Shown here one piece after another: positions 1 to 28,560 of a stretch of DNA of 64,000 bases (within the stretch, counting starts at the first letter, position 1; every line of letters begins with the position of its first letter). This DNA is from Pipra filicauda (Eukaryota; Chordata; Aves; Passeriformes; Pipridae). Made by a program: the position numbers and the translations under genes. Below the pieces are notes generated by a model. It saw nothing but the letters and a program-made list of their open reading frames with translations. It made no database searches and was not told the origin of the DNA. Location: contig NW_024105087.1 of NCBI RefSeq assembly GCF_003945595.2, forward strand, positions 1,536,001 to 1,600,000, in the 5' to 3' direction.

Positions 1-48
1 AACACTGAACACTGATAGTCTGGCAGTGTAGACATTTGATTGTTGTAA

Positions 49-17380
<17,332 letters not shown>

Positions 17381-17803
17381 TGGAGTCCCAGCAAACGGAG
17401 ACCTCATCCAGCCCCGCTGCCACTCCAAGGACTAGTGAGAGCACCGTGCGGTGATCGGAAGGGATTAGAATATTGTCTGTTTACACTTACGTTTATACTG
17501 CGTTTTAAGCACTAAAAGTAAAAAGGGATCATTGAGTTGGTTTGTGTTGACAGAAGGTAAACGAGGCTGACAGCAAAATGAAGAGCAAGGCCCAGGAAGA
17601 CATGATTAGTAACCGCAAATCCAACAGAACTGTCAACCCCTAAACCTATGTGACGTGGCTATGGAGAAAATCCTCACTTATCCTAAACACCCCTTCTTGT
17701 CTTGTTTTTGTAGAGCTAGTCATCTTATTCGGGGGGAGGGGGAGGGGAAGGCTTTTTAGAAGATAGTTGTAAATCTGCCTTCTTCGCAAGCAACTGTGTA
17801 TAT

Positions 17804-17811
17804 TGTAAATA
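17804..17811 (+). promoter_or_regulatory. Pumilio response element (TGTAAATA)
   Basis: Exact match to the PUM consensus UGUANAUA in the sense strand of the WDFY3 3' UTR. Pumilio proteins usually reduce mRNA stability or translation. Function here is inferred. Confidence 0.5.
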
Positions 17812-18794
17812 GGTATAATGGCCTTTTTATCTAAATATGAACTTAACTGCCTGTTACATGGGACTTCAGATTAACCACTGTACTTTGTGTGGCATCTTTA
17901 TCTCATCTATCAATTTAAATACGAATGTTTAAAAAAAAAAAAACAAACCAGAAAACTCGAAGGCATTATGTGTATTTCTGTTAAAAATCCAGTCTGTGCA
18001 TGTTTGTTCTTTCAGTTGCCCACAGTATCTTAATTTAAGTGAGGCTATTCATAGAATTACATGGATTTTTTCAAAAAAAAAAAAAAAAAAAAAAACATTT
18101 TTGAGAATAGGAATTTGGAGTATTTTATTCTAGCTGTAAGATAACCAGGAACTAAATTGTACACTTGTGTTGCATTTTATACCAAACTATTTACCACCTC
18201 AGTGTTGTTCATATTTAATAAGGCCTCTTTTATACATATGTCAGAGCTGCAGTTTTATTAATTACTTACTGTTCGTTAGCAGCTGATTCATGCAGTGCAA
18301 GAACCAGCTTTTACCTTCTTTAGTCAATAGCAATTGGCTTGCAGATAGGTACAGAATGAATTCCTTGTGCATAAAACTTAACCGCTGTTGTCCTGTAGCT
18401 TGTTTGCAAAAAAAAGCCTTTTGGAACAATAGGCATTGCTCTAAAACAGGGTCATATTTAGTCATGTCAGAAATGCTTCTCGGAGCCCTCTCTGTCTTTC
18501 AGCACATGGCATCAACTTGAGGACAGCAGTAGATTTCCATTATGGTTTTTAAGTTCCAATATGAATTTAATTGCAGTATTTTTTTACTACTATGTCATTT
18601 ATTTTGCACTACATGTGGGATGAAGTAGAGACACTGATATCCACTGGGATTGGAACACGTACATTGCATAGGCCCATGGACGTGGACTTAATTTCTGCAT
18701 GAGGTCTTGCCAGTGGGTTTTTGGTTGGGTGAGGGTGGAGAGGGAGGGCAGCGGGCAGGCTGGTGTTCGGTTTGGTTTTGGTTTTTAACGTATG

Positions 18795-18802
18795 TGTATA
18801 TA
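18795..18802 (+). promoter_or_regulatory. Pumilio response element (TGTATATA)
   Basis: Second exact UGUANAUA match in the WDFY3 3' UTR, in a pyrimidine/GT-rich stretch. An octamer of this kind can occur by chance, so confidence is limited. Confidence 0.45.
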
Positions 18803-20916
18803 TTTTGTAAATGGGTGACAGACTGATCTAGGTATATTCACAATGGATTCTTCTAAATAGCAGTAGGGATATGGCCCAGACCAACAGAAGACAGGTGGCC
18901 TCGTGTTTGCTCTGTTACTACTTCAGTGAGTGCCATCACTCACAACTTCACTTGGAATGAGTTGGGCAGACTCTGGCCCTGGGATGGCAAATAATCAAAA
19001 CCGTTGCTGTTATCAGAATCACACCATCAAAAATGCCCTCTGTGCTGGTGTGAGCTCCTTCCGAGAAGGTCCTTGACACTGTGGGGGCACACCTGTCTTC
19101 TCTTGATTTGAACTTTTAGCAGTGAATAATTTGTTAATTCTGACCACTTACTATTTACCCTGGTATCACATGTTTATGCACTGAAGGTTAAATATGTATT
19201 TTGATACTTTTTTGTTTATTATGTATGTGCTGGTCTGTAAAATGAGATATATTCCTGTTTTGGTATGTATACTAGGTCCCCAAATGAACAGAAAGGCTTC
19301 TCTAGAGCCCTTGCACACTGTTGAGTAAATGCAGGTTTGTTGAGCTTAGCTGACCCAAATTTTGGATCCAAAGAGTGATGGTCAAGTAGCCACACTGCCT
19401 GGCTACCCTACAGATTTGACCCTAAAAACAGGAAAAGGTCCTTGGTAAGCATGTGCAGAGCACTGGAATTTCTGTGTTCAACTGTTCTCTCTAACGTTGC
19501 CTTCACCCTTCCCAAAATGATGCAAAACCAGCATAGTTCAGAAGACAGGCTAGTGGCCTTAATGTTTTCCGTTTGAGCAAAAGGCTGTTTCAACAACTCC
19601 TAAATGCCTTTGAGTCCACAGAGCTTTTCTTCCCCTTGCCTCCAGATTTCAAATCAAAGCCAAATTTAAGGAAGTCTTCTTTTCTGTGGACTGGAACTTG
19701 TACAGCCACATAATTAAACCCTAATAAAAACAAGGTTATGGCAGTAACACTGATACAATCTTAAAACTAGAAGCAAGCAGTTGGCATGTAGTGCTAATGC
19801 AGGCTCACGGGGGCAGCAGGCCATCGATGCAGAGGTAGGTGGTCAACTGCATCCAGCACGGGTGGTGTTGTGCACCTTTGATGTTTGGCAGCGTACTAAA
19901 AAAAAAATTCATTATTCTTTACAATTTCCTTAGTGTAGAGGTCCCAGTTTACATTTTGCAAACAAACCAGCACAGCCCTCTTACCTAATTCTTCAGTTGT
20001 GCTGTTCCAAAAAACCACATTCTTTCTTGCTGGAGGTGGAGGGAAAAAACACACCTGCTCGTATTTCCTCTGGCAGCTGGTGCTGTGGGCAACTGTTGTG
20101 TTCACGTGGGAGTGGGTTTTTTTTCCATTTCATTTGAGCTTCTAAGGCAAATACTTGCTTTGTTTTCCATGTAAAAATCTGTTGAGCGAAAATATACTCA
20201 TGTACACTAACATTGGTAGACTATATTCTCTGCAAGTACCTCACATGTCTTCTCCTGCCTTGTTCTTTGTAGTAAACTTATCCATGTACTCTTAACATTC
20301 GTATGTAGTGTGCAACTGTAATGTCATGCTTTTGAGAGGGGGTTGGCTGCCTCCAGCCAACATTCATCAGTTCAATAGCAAAACACTTTAGATAAGTTAT
20401 TTTGCACTTTCTTATGTATAAAATTGGTAGAAACTTATATTTGCTTTGTATCATTTAAAGACTCCTTTTGTTTCAGTAAATGAACTGTGTATAAAATACT
20501 TATGCAGTTAAAACTGTTTTTAGAAAGTATTTTTAATTTCAGCAAGTTTGGTTACTTGTTGCATGACTATTAACACAGCTGACTTTTTGTGTCAGTGCAA
20601 TGTATATTTTTTTTGTCCTGTTATTAACTTGTAAGCCCTAGTTAAATGGCCATTTATTTGTACAGCATCAGGAGTAAATTGAAGATAACTGGCTAAGACT
20701 GGAGTGTGGAATTTTGTACTATATTGCAGAATCCAATATCTGTTTTTTGGTGGTTACGTAAAAGGCCTGACGATTTACTATCTAGTGTGCAATCTGTGAT
20801 ATCTGAATGTTCATTGTATATTTGTCTCCAATGCAAAAAGGTAGAGTAACACAATTACAACAATACATGATTAAATGCAATAGTTCAGGTACTGAAGTAT
20901 TTTTTTTTTCATTTCA

Positions 20917-20922
20917 AATAAA
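20917..20922 (+). terminator. Upstream poly(A) signal of WDFY3 (AATAAA)
   Basis: Sense AATAAA after a T-rich tract, 70 bases before the final signal. It may give an alternative 3' end. Confidence 0.5.
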
Positions 20923-20986
20923 TACCTGCTATTTACCACCAAAAAGCTGGTTTGCATTTGTTGGAAAGATGCAACATTTGCAGCTG

Positions 20987-20992
20987 AATAAA
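20987..20992 (+). terminator. Likely final poly(A) signal of WDFY3 (AATAAA)
   Basis: AATAAA followed within 20 bases by a T-rich stretch (tgtttttaa). It is the last strong sense signal before sequence with no transcript-like character. Cleavage is expected around 21003-21015. Confidence 0.7.
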
Positions 20993-21010
20993 TGTTTTTA
21001 ACACGGGAGT

Positions 21011-24000
21011 GGTAACTAATGAGTAACATGTTTCTGTATTATCACCAGGAGTAAATTTCTATTGCTTGTTACAGTTTTGCTTTCTGAATGTGGGTATGGC
21101 CATCCATAATGATGCAGCATGAAATAATGTCTTAGTTTATTCTTTTTTGCTTTGTGTCACTGTAGAGTGTGAATTAAGAATTTGAAGATGTGTAGAAGAA
21201 TAGGCTCTGCCAATATAGAGAAAGTAGACAGAATAATTATGTGTCATACTCGGATAAGGACAGTGGAAAAAAGGAGGTTGTATCAAAATCCAGTTTAGAT
21301 CATCTTCCTCAAGGAGAGAATAACTACTAGAGCAGAACTTGACCTTATCTGGTAAGAAATAGCCTAAGATCCCCAAATGTTGAAGCATTTTTCTAATTCT
21401 TCAATCCATTTTTATACCTTTTTCTAAGCTGGTAATGCTAAAGAATGTGAGGTTTTGTGTTGGCAGTTAATTATGTGCCAGCACTGGTGGCCACGAGTTC
21501 ATCTTCCAACTAAAAACTGGGTTTTAATGCATTTGGGCCTACCATGTTCCTTGGCTGATGGGCACCAGACCTGACAGTGTATTCTTGGAATTTGATGGCA
21601 GGTGATTTCTTTAGGTGTAAAAGAAAAGGAACACCTACCAATGAACTTAACTGTCTGTGTGTACTGTGTTTCACATGGACTCCTTCTGTGAACTCTTGGG
21701 TCTTTTTAGTTATACTTCGGTGTGCTCTTGAGCTGTAGTTATAGAAGCCATTTTCATGGCCCTTCCTAAGTCATGTCTTGGTTATATGCGATTGGTAATG
21801 TCCCCTTTTCATAGGTTCAAGGCATTTCCACATTTTCAGTCTTTCCATACACTGAAAAAAATACTTTCTCTCTAACAGTTATGGGGAGTTACTGTGATTC
21901 TCAGCGTGGCTGCAGACGCTGACAGCTGCAGCCCAGCATTCTGCTGTCATGGAGCAGGTCATGGATGAACCCCACCGAAGCATTCTGAGCCAGGTAACCA
22001 TGCTGACTGTGGGTTGTGGGGTCTGGCATCACCTCCCACTCTTTTTGGGGAGAGATACCCTTACTAACAGTAGCTCCAGGCTGGGCTGTGCAGCCTGATC
22101 ATTTAGCATACAGAGTATTTCAACTTTATTTTCCCTGGGAAAAAATGATTTGACCACCTTCTTTGGCCTGTGCCATGTTAAAGCACTTAACATGGGCTTA
22201 ACTTGGTGCAGCCTTTTGAATGACGCAGAGAACTTGCCGTCAGTGTCCCATCCTGCCTGCAGAGTGCATGGCAGTGCCTCCTCTCCACAGTTTGTCATGT
22301 GATGGAGGGCATGGCTCCGCTGTGGGAAGGTGATCCAGCCCCATGAGGTAGTTTTGCAGTCCTTGCCCTCTGCACCCCAATGTGGACCTCTGCACCTACT
22401 CCTCTCTGCCTCTGCCAGCCTGTGGCGTGTTCGAAACCTCCCTTCCACAGGCCTCTGGAGAGCCTGCCTTGGTGAAACAACAAAAAAATTGCCCTTTTTG
22501 TTTCCCGAACGGGTTGTGAAACCATAGACTGAGTGGCGTGGCCAAAGCATGGGAAGCACTGGCACCCCCAAGGCATGGTGGAGGGTGGAGGTGCCAGGAA
22601 TAAGCATAGGGCAGGAACCACAGTCCTGATGGACATTTTGACTGGGAAAGTGCAGTCCCACCCCTGCCTTGTGGAGCACAGAATTCAGTGTCAACATTAA
22701 GATAGTGCAGCTTGGAGTCCCAGTTGCAAATCAGGTGTTGGGAGAGTTAATTTGGCTCCTTTGTGTCCAAACAAAAGGAAAGCCATAGCCTTTTGGGAGC
22801 TTCCTGCCCTAAACCTGGGTCTGGGAGAAGGTGCTCTGGGAATTTGTGACAACTCTAATGTTGATGTTGGAACTGTAAAATCCCAACAGGTGTCAGCTGG
22901 GCCAGCAGCCAGTTTTGGAGTGAAACAAGGCAGTGGGTGAGTGATGGGCAGCTCATGGTTAGTGCACCAGCCTTTAACTGGCTCTACCACAGCTCCCACC
23001 AGGCAGAAGCACTGCCCAGGCCAGACCTTCAATTTAGCAGGTAAAACCCAATTTGTGGCCAATTTGCTGTGACCAAATTGATTTTCATGACAGTTGCAAT
23101 AACGCTGACAATTCAGAAAGGTGAGGTCTGGAGCTGCTTTTCTAAGCTCAAGTGTTCTGTGCTATAGAAAATGCATTTGTGTTTTTAAAGAATTACTGGC
23201 AGTGGGACACGTCTATCTCCACGTCAGGATGTGGATTTGATTCGCTGGTGAGGTCAGTGTGCCACACCATGCAGGGAGGATGGGGTATGCAAGAACAGAA
23301 GTGGGAGTGATGTGCTGGGAGCCAAATCCTGCCCTGTTCCTGAGGGAATTGAGTGACAGTGCATAGTGTGTGGCTGGCCCCAAAAAAGGGCAAGAAACAG
23401 GACCAAAACTTGAACGTGGCCACTGATGAACCTAAATACAATCATGCCTGCTCGAGAGTGTGCCACAGCCCCTGGCACGCTGCCCCAGCCGAGGGCCTCC
23501 ATGCTGTGAGGTGGGCAGGCCAGCAGGAGATGTGACAAGTTTTTTTTGAAGTGGGAACAAATAGGGAAAGCTGTGAAGTCATGGAGGGGAATGACAAAAA
23601 AAAAAAAAAGTAACGCCCACGTTAAATAAGTAAAAGGTAAACCCAGGCTGCTGAGGGCCAGTGGTAGCCCAAATCCAGCTGGGCCTTTGGCTGATCCGCC
23701 AGCACCTCCTCCCAGTAGCAGGGGCAGCTCCCTCCCCAGTCCCAGTGCCACTGCAGCATCTGCAGCCTCTACCACCTGCTCTGCTCTGCTGGGCAGAACT
23801 GTGCGAGAGCAGAGACAACCTCTGGGCAAGAGTAAGTTTCTGCTGTAAATACTGAGGTATGGGGGATGTGTGTGGCAAGGCTCTTGCCCAACAGCAGTGA
23901 GGAAAGCTCTGTGCCATCAGCCACGACCCCCGCCCCGTGCAGGTGAGCTGCGAGGGGGTGGTGTTGACACAAGCTCCGGGAAGAGCTTCCAGCCCTTCCT

Positions 24001-24960
24001 AGGGGCCAGCTTCTACCGTGTGACAGCAAAGACTGCCGCTCTTAAGGCTTGGCTACTCTCCCCAGACCATCTTGATGAAGCTGGGTGGGGAACCACCATG
24101 GTGCTGCTGGAATCCAGCCACTCTCCTCTCCTGCAGACAAAGCAGCAGGTCACAGGGATGCTCGTTACAGGACAAATGCTCCGACTGCAGAGTAAGCTGG
24201 GATCCATTTCCCAACTGCTGTGGAAGGGCAGAGCTGCCCAGCGGGTTTCCCAATGATACCACCACAGGATATGTGCATGTATCTAAGAGCTGATCAGCTC
24301 CAAACTGAGCTGAGATGTGGATTGGCCACAAAGGATAACAAAAAAGACCCTGAGATTAGCTCAGTGAAAAAAAAGACTCACTTTGGTCCTGAAAGGGAGG
24401 GCTGGGGCTCAACTATAGGAAGCTGCTAAGACTTCAGTGAAGTCAAGGCTGCTTATTTCAAGGGAGAGAGCATAAAATAGGTTTGAGCCCAGCTGGAAAA
24501 ATCTATACTAATTAAAAATACTAGTGATCTCAGGGCTACTTCTGCGGATAAGGTAAAAACCCTTGGCTCTTATTTTCTTAAAGTGCAACAGAAAAGTCTT
24601 GATTCACGCGGAAGCAAAAATACATTCTTTTCCTGAGAAGGCCCAATTTGTTTCTTTGTGCTGTGTCACAGGATGACATTGCTCACTGTGACAGCCGCCC
24701 AGGCAGACAAAAATAGCAAGTTAGAACATGTCGCCCTGATGCGGCAGAGCCCAGAGACAGAAGGTACTTTGCACTGGTTATCACTGGGAGAATGTCTTTG
24801 TAGGCAAAGCTTTGGTTGTCACATGCTTTTTATGGCAGGGACTGAGGCCGGGGGCTTAACAGGACGGTCATGACACAGCTTGAGAAGATGAAACTTTTCT
24901 GGTAGTTTGCAGTGCAGGGGAAATAGAAAAATCCATTTGTAGTGACACAACTCGTAGAAG
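21011..24960. other. Intergenic interval between convergent WDFY3 and PPM1K 3' ends
   Basis: About 4 kb with moderate GC and no exon, RNA gene or repeat I can identify. It contains an unsupported 222-codon open frame on the minus strand (22029-22697). Both genes point into this interval, so it may include transcription read-through zones. Confidence 0.55.
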
Positions 24961-24969
24961 CAAATTCTC

Positions 24970-24975
24970 TTTATT
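24970..24975 (-). terminator. Candidate distal poly(A) signal of PPM1K (AATAAA, minus strand)
   Basis: Minus-strand AATAAA, followed downstream on that strand by a GT-rich stretch (gagttgtgtcac), which is the layout of a real cleavage site. If used, the PPM1K 3' UTR would be about 6.5 kb. This assignment is inferred from layout only. Confidence 0.4.
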
Positions 24976-26801
24976 ACAAGATCTTGTAAGCATTCCAGTA
25001 CAGACTTATCTCCTCCGCTGTAGCTTTGAGTTGATGAAAATGAACAAATATTTTTAAAGAAAAAAGAAAAGGGAAAATGGACAGCTCTATAAAACATAGT
25101 AGCAGATGAAATTTGGACAATGATTACATCAAAGATAAACATCAAACCACAGGAATTACACACAGTCCTAAGGCAAACTATGCAATGAATGTATGCAATT
25201 GCACTTGAGTCTGTACAAAGTTATGACACACACCACTGCCCAAGCACTCGATGTCCTGGGTCCCGATGGATATCTCTGCATGCAGAGCAGCAGCTTCAGA
25301 ACCAAGGAATACCCAGAGTGCTGCTGTACCATACATTCAGCTTGTTGGGTGAGTGACCAATGACCTAGCAGTGCCCAACTGACTGTTGTTCAAGAAAAAA
25401 TCAAGTTTCACTGGTATCTGTTGTTTTGTGCTTCTCCCTTAGGTAGAAATCCCAATGCCTTTGACCACAGCACATCCACCTGCTGAGACAGAAAATGGGG
25501 CCTGATACCCTGATCCTGTCGAAGTCAGCAGAAATCCTGTGGTGAGTCTAAGCTCCTCATAATTTTTATTTCCCCCAAGTATGTAAAAAGCAGTGATATT
25601 GATTTTTGCTCCACACCCCAATTCTCAAGCACAAGCTGTGCTCCATCATTATTCTCCAGCCCTGAGCATTTTGGTCCAAAGGGACTGACTGCAATGAAGG
25701 CCCATATTAAATTAACTACTGGATCTCATCCCCATTTTAGTCTCTTGCACTGTGTTCAGCACCCAGAGAGATCAGATCTCCTAAATCAAGGCTCCAAATG
25801 ACATTTTTGCGAGTTCCCTCTATAAAGCACAAACCCCTCCTTTCCAGGTGGCAGTGACTAAGCTGTTTTCTGAACACCTGCTGTTTCTGTTCAGCTGCTG
25901 TGTGAACACCAATCCTAGTTAGTCCTCCAGCAACGTGAGGTTCCCCCCTTGCCTTCCATATCCTTACAGTAAAAACGAGTACCCAGCTGGACAGCATTTT
26001 TTGCCTTTCTGCACCCACAACTCCCCCCCCTGCAGCGCCTGTACAGTGAGAGATTGCCCTGCTTCAGGGGGAGTGTTCAGGCAAAAGAATACTCTTATCA
26101 GATCCATTGGGCTTTGGAATCCATTCCCTAAAAGGCAGGGGAAAAGCAAACCCTTGTTACGGTCTGCTCAGTAGGTCACCCTTAAACTTTGATTCAGTCT
26201 GCAATAAAAAATATTCTTTTTGTTGAAATATCAGATGCATGAGAAAGACAGTGAGCTACAGAGCAAACAGTTTCCATTTCTTTTCATTCAAAGTGTGAGA
26301 TCCTGCAATACCCTGGAATAATAAACCTCTCTGACAGGCAGCTGCTGTTGTGAGGACAATTTGCTCTTTGTCCTCAAGCTGAAAGGAGTTCTCTGCTGTG
26401 CAGGAGCATTTTGCTGGTCCCTGGAGTGTACAGCTGGTTGCTTGCAGAGCTGCTACAGGCAGCAGGAGGCTTAGTGACCAGATAGAAGAAAACCTAGAAG
26501 TGTGCACAGGGTCTGGCTGAGATGGAGCTCATTCCCCACAGCAGCCCCACGATGCTGGGCTGGGCATTGGTACCTACAAAGGGGGTACACAGTAGGTGAC
26601 ACACCAGTGTTTTGGCTGCTGCAGAGCGATGCTCCCACAGCATCAGCACTGTCTGTCCAACGTTCCCCCCTCACTCTGCTCTGCAAAAAAAGTTAGGAGG
26701 AGGGGGACAACAGCATTTGCTGTTACATTTGTCTTCTAGAGCAACCACAGTGCACTTAAAGCCCTACATCCCAGGAAGTGGCCAGACACTAAGACTAAAT
26801 C

Positions 26802-26821
26802 TTTATTTAATCCACTTTATT
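26802..26821 (-). terminator. Two minus-strand AATAAA signals in tandem
   Basis: AATAAA on the minus strand at 26802-26807 and 26816-26821. These are possible intermediate PPM1K poly(A) signals. Further single copies lie at 28780-28785 and 30619-30624. Nothing in the sequence decides which is used. Confidence 0.3.
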
Positions 26822-27689
26822 AAAATACCTTTGGTCTTGGCCAATGTGGGTTTTTTTCCTTTTTATTTCCTCCCCCCACCCTATCCTGCTGAGAAGGGGA
26901 CTGATAGAGCAGCTTGGTGGGCTCCTGATGTCCAGACAAGGTCAACTCTCCACGGTCCTTTTTGGCACCGATGTGAGGCACGAGACAAGGGCAGCTTTGT
27001 TTCCAGTGTGCTACAGCTACAGCAGTTACTAAGTGGGAAGCTCCTGTGTGAGTAGTCATGGAGTGTGTTGGCTGCACTGCTTACCTCTTTATTTTGCTGA
27101 ACTTGGGAACACATTAGTACAAACAATGGCTCTGGGCTTTGTCCCTGGCATTGATGGCCTTGCTGTTCCGTGGGAGCTGTCTCATCTCCGTAAGAGGATG
27201 AGGGAATTCATCTCCCTCTCCCTACTTGGGACTGATGTGGATGACTGTGCAGGTTCCAGAGGTTCTTGTTCACGCCTACGTGAGCTGTGAACAGTACTAA
27301 CCAACAGTGGTGGTGTGTTGTGGGTTGGTGGAATCCGGTGTCATCTTGGTGTAAGAGAAGGGTTTGGGTGAGGCAATACTGAAATGCGCCCTGAGGTGGC
27401 ATTCCCTGGGTGGCAGGGTGTGGGGAAGGATTTGGGCAGGTTCCTAAGACAGATATCACCTCCCATAGCCTGGGACTTTGCACCTGAATAGGCAAGCAAC
27501 CCTGGAAAACTGATGTGTCACCTGATGGAAGGGCGCCTGGCCTTACCCCAGTGAAAACCAGCAGCCCCTCACCCTGTACTGGGGCCTGGCCTGTGCCTAT
27601 GGAGCCACAGTTCAGTGCTCTCAGGGGGCTGTGGTTGAGGCAGGACCCAAACAACAGCAGCAACTACAGGAATTGCCCCAGGAGTGCAA

Positions 27690-28560
27690 AAGAAACTGTG
27701 GTCAAGGAAAAAAGCAGGTCCGTATCATCAATTAGGAAGGAAGGAGGAAGAAGGGGAAAGGTTTGATCAAGATGCCGGTCCTCCAACAAATAAATTGGAG
27801 GAAGGAGTGAGTGAATTCAGACAAGAAGCAGAAACTACCCTGTCACTGACCCCATCGGAGCTTTGAGACATGTGGGAAGATTGCAGGACTCCAGGTGAGC
27901 AGATTGCTGCCTGGCTCATCCAATAGTTGGCTGGGATAACAGGACTGACAGTGAGCAACTGGAAAGTAAGGAAGCCCAACAGCTGGAATCCCTTCCTAGG
28001 AACTGGGGAATTGAGAGAGGAATTGGAAAAGAGGCAGCAATTTGCAGTCCCTGGAGATGGCTCTTCCCAAGTGTGAGGATGGTCTTGTGAGCTCCCCTGC
28101 AGAGGGGACTGACAGAGATGAAGGCATCCATTACCTGAGAGAATCAGCAGTGCTGGGAGCCATCTACAGTGATCTGCAGGAAGATGAGGTCTCCAAAGAT
28201 CCAGAGGATGTCCTGTGCACACAGGCCATGTGGAGGACAGCGATTCGACGTGTCCCAGCATCGTAACAGCTTGGCAGCAATGGGCTGCCTGGGTACGGAT
28301 ACACCAGCTATGGAGACAGTGTCTTCTTGGGTCCAAAACTTTGAAGCTGATTTCTCTACCTCCTCATCCCTATGGGCCCCTTGGCTATCAGGGGTGCCCC
28401 AGTCCTCTCCTGCCCCAGGCACATACTGCATGGTGCACCCTGGCTCTTCCCACGTGACCAGGGGAGCATGAGGAAGTGGGATGGTAGTGAGCTGGGAGCC
28501 CGTGTATGTGACCTGAGAGGGAACAGAGCTGTTAAGGGGCCACCCAAAATAATGGACTGG
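27690..28560 (+). mobile_element. Degenerate ERV gag-like remnant (avian ERVL-related)
   Basis: On the plus strand, the frames starting near 27684, 27869 and 28042 carry pieces that resemble the gag-type protein of avian ERVL-like elements. Most telling is a segment around 28110-28266 with the run AVLGAIYSDLQEDEVSKDPE followed by a CT.AMWR motif. The pieces sit in three different frames and are broken by stop codons, so the copy is dead. I could not identify pol, env or flanking LTRs. Family assignment is from memory of similar avian copies, and the borders are approximate. Confidence 0.6.

Larger units (their letters stand above)
17381..21010 (+). other. WDFY3: WDFY3 3' untranslated region
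   Basis: About 3.6 kb of AT-rich sequence with no sustained reading frame follows the stop codon without a splice signal I can support. It contains two Pumilio-type elements (17804, 18795), a run of about 22 A at 18073-18094, and two AATAAA signals close to its end. The end position is inferred from the last signal, so it is approximate. Confidence 0.8.

Noticed and set aside
23254..24331. Several 110-190 codon frames in the intergenic interval
   Set aside because: Moderate-GC DNA with low CpG and few stops in any frame. No homologous features and no start or splice logic.
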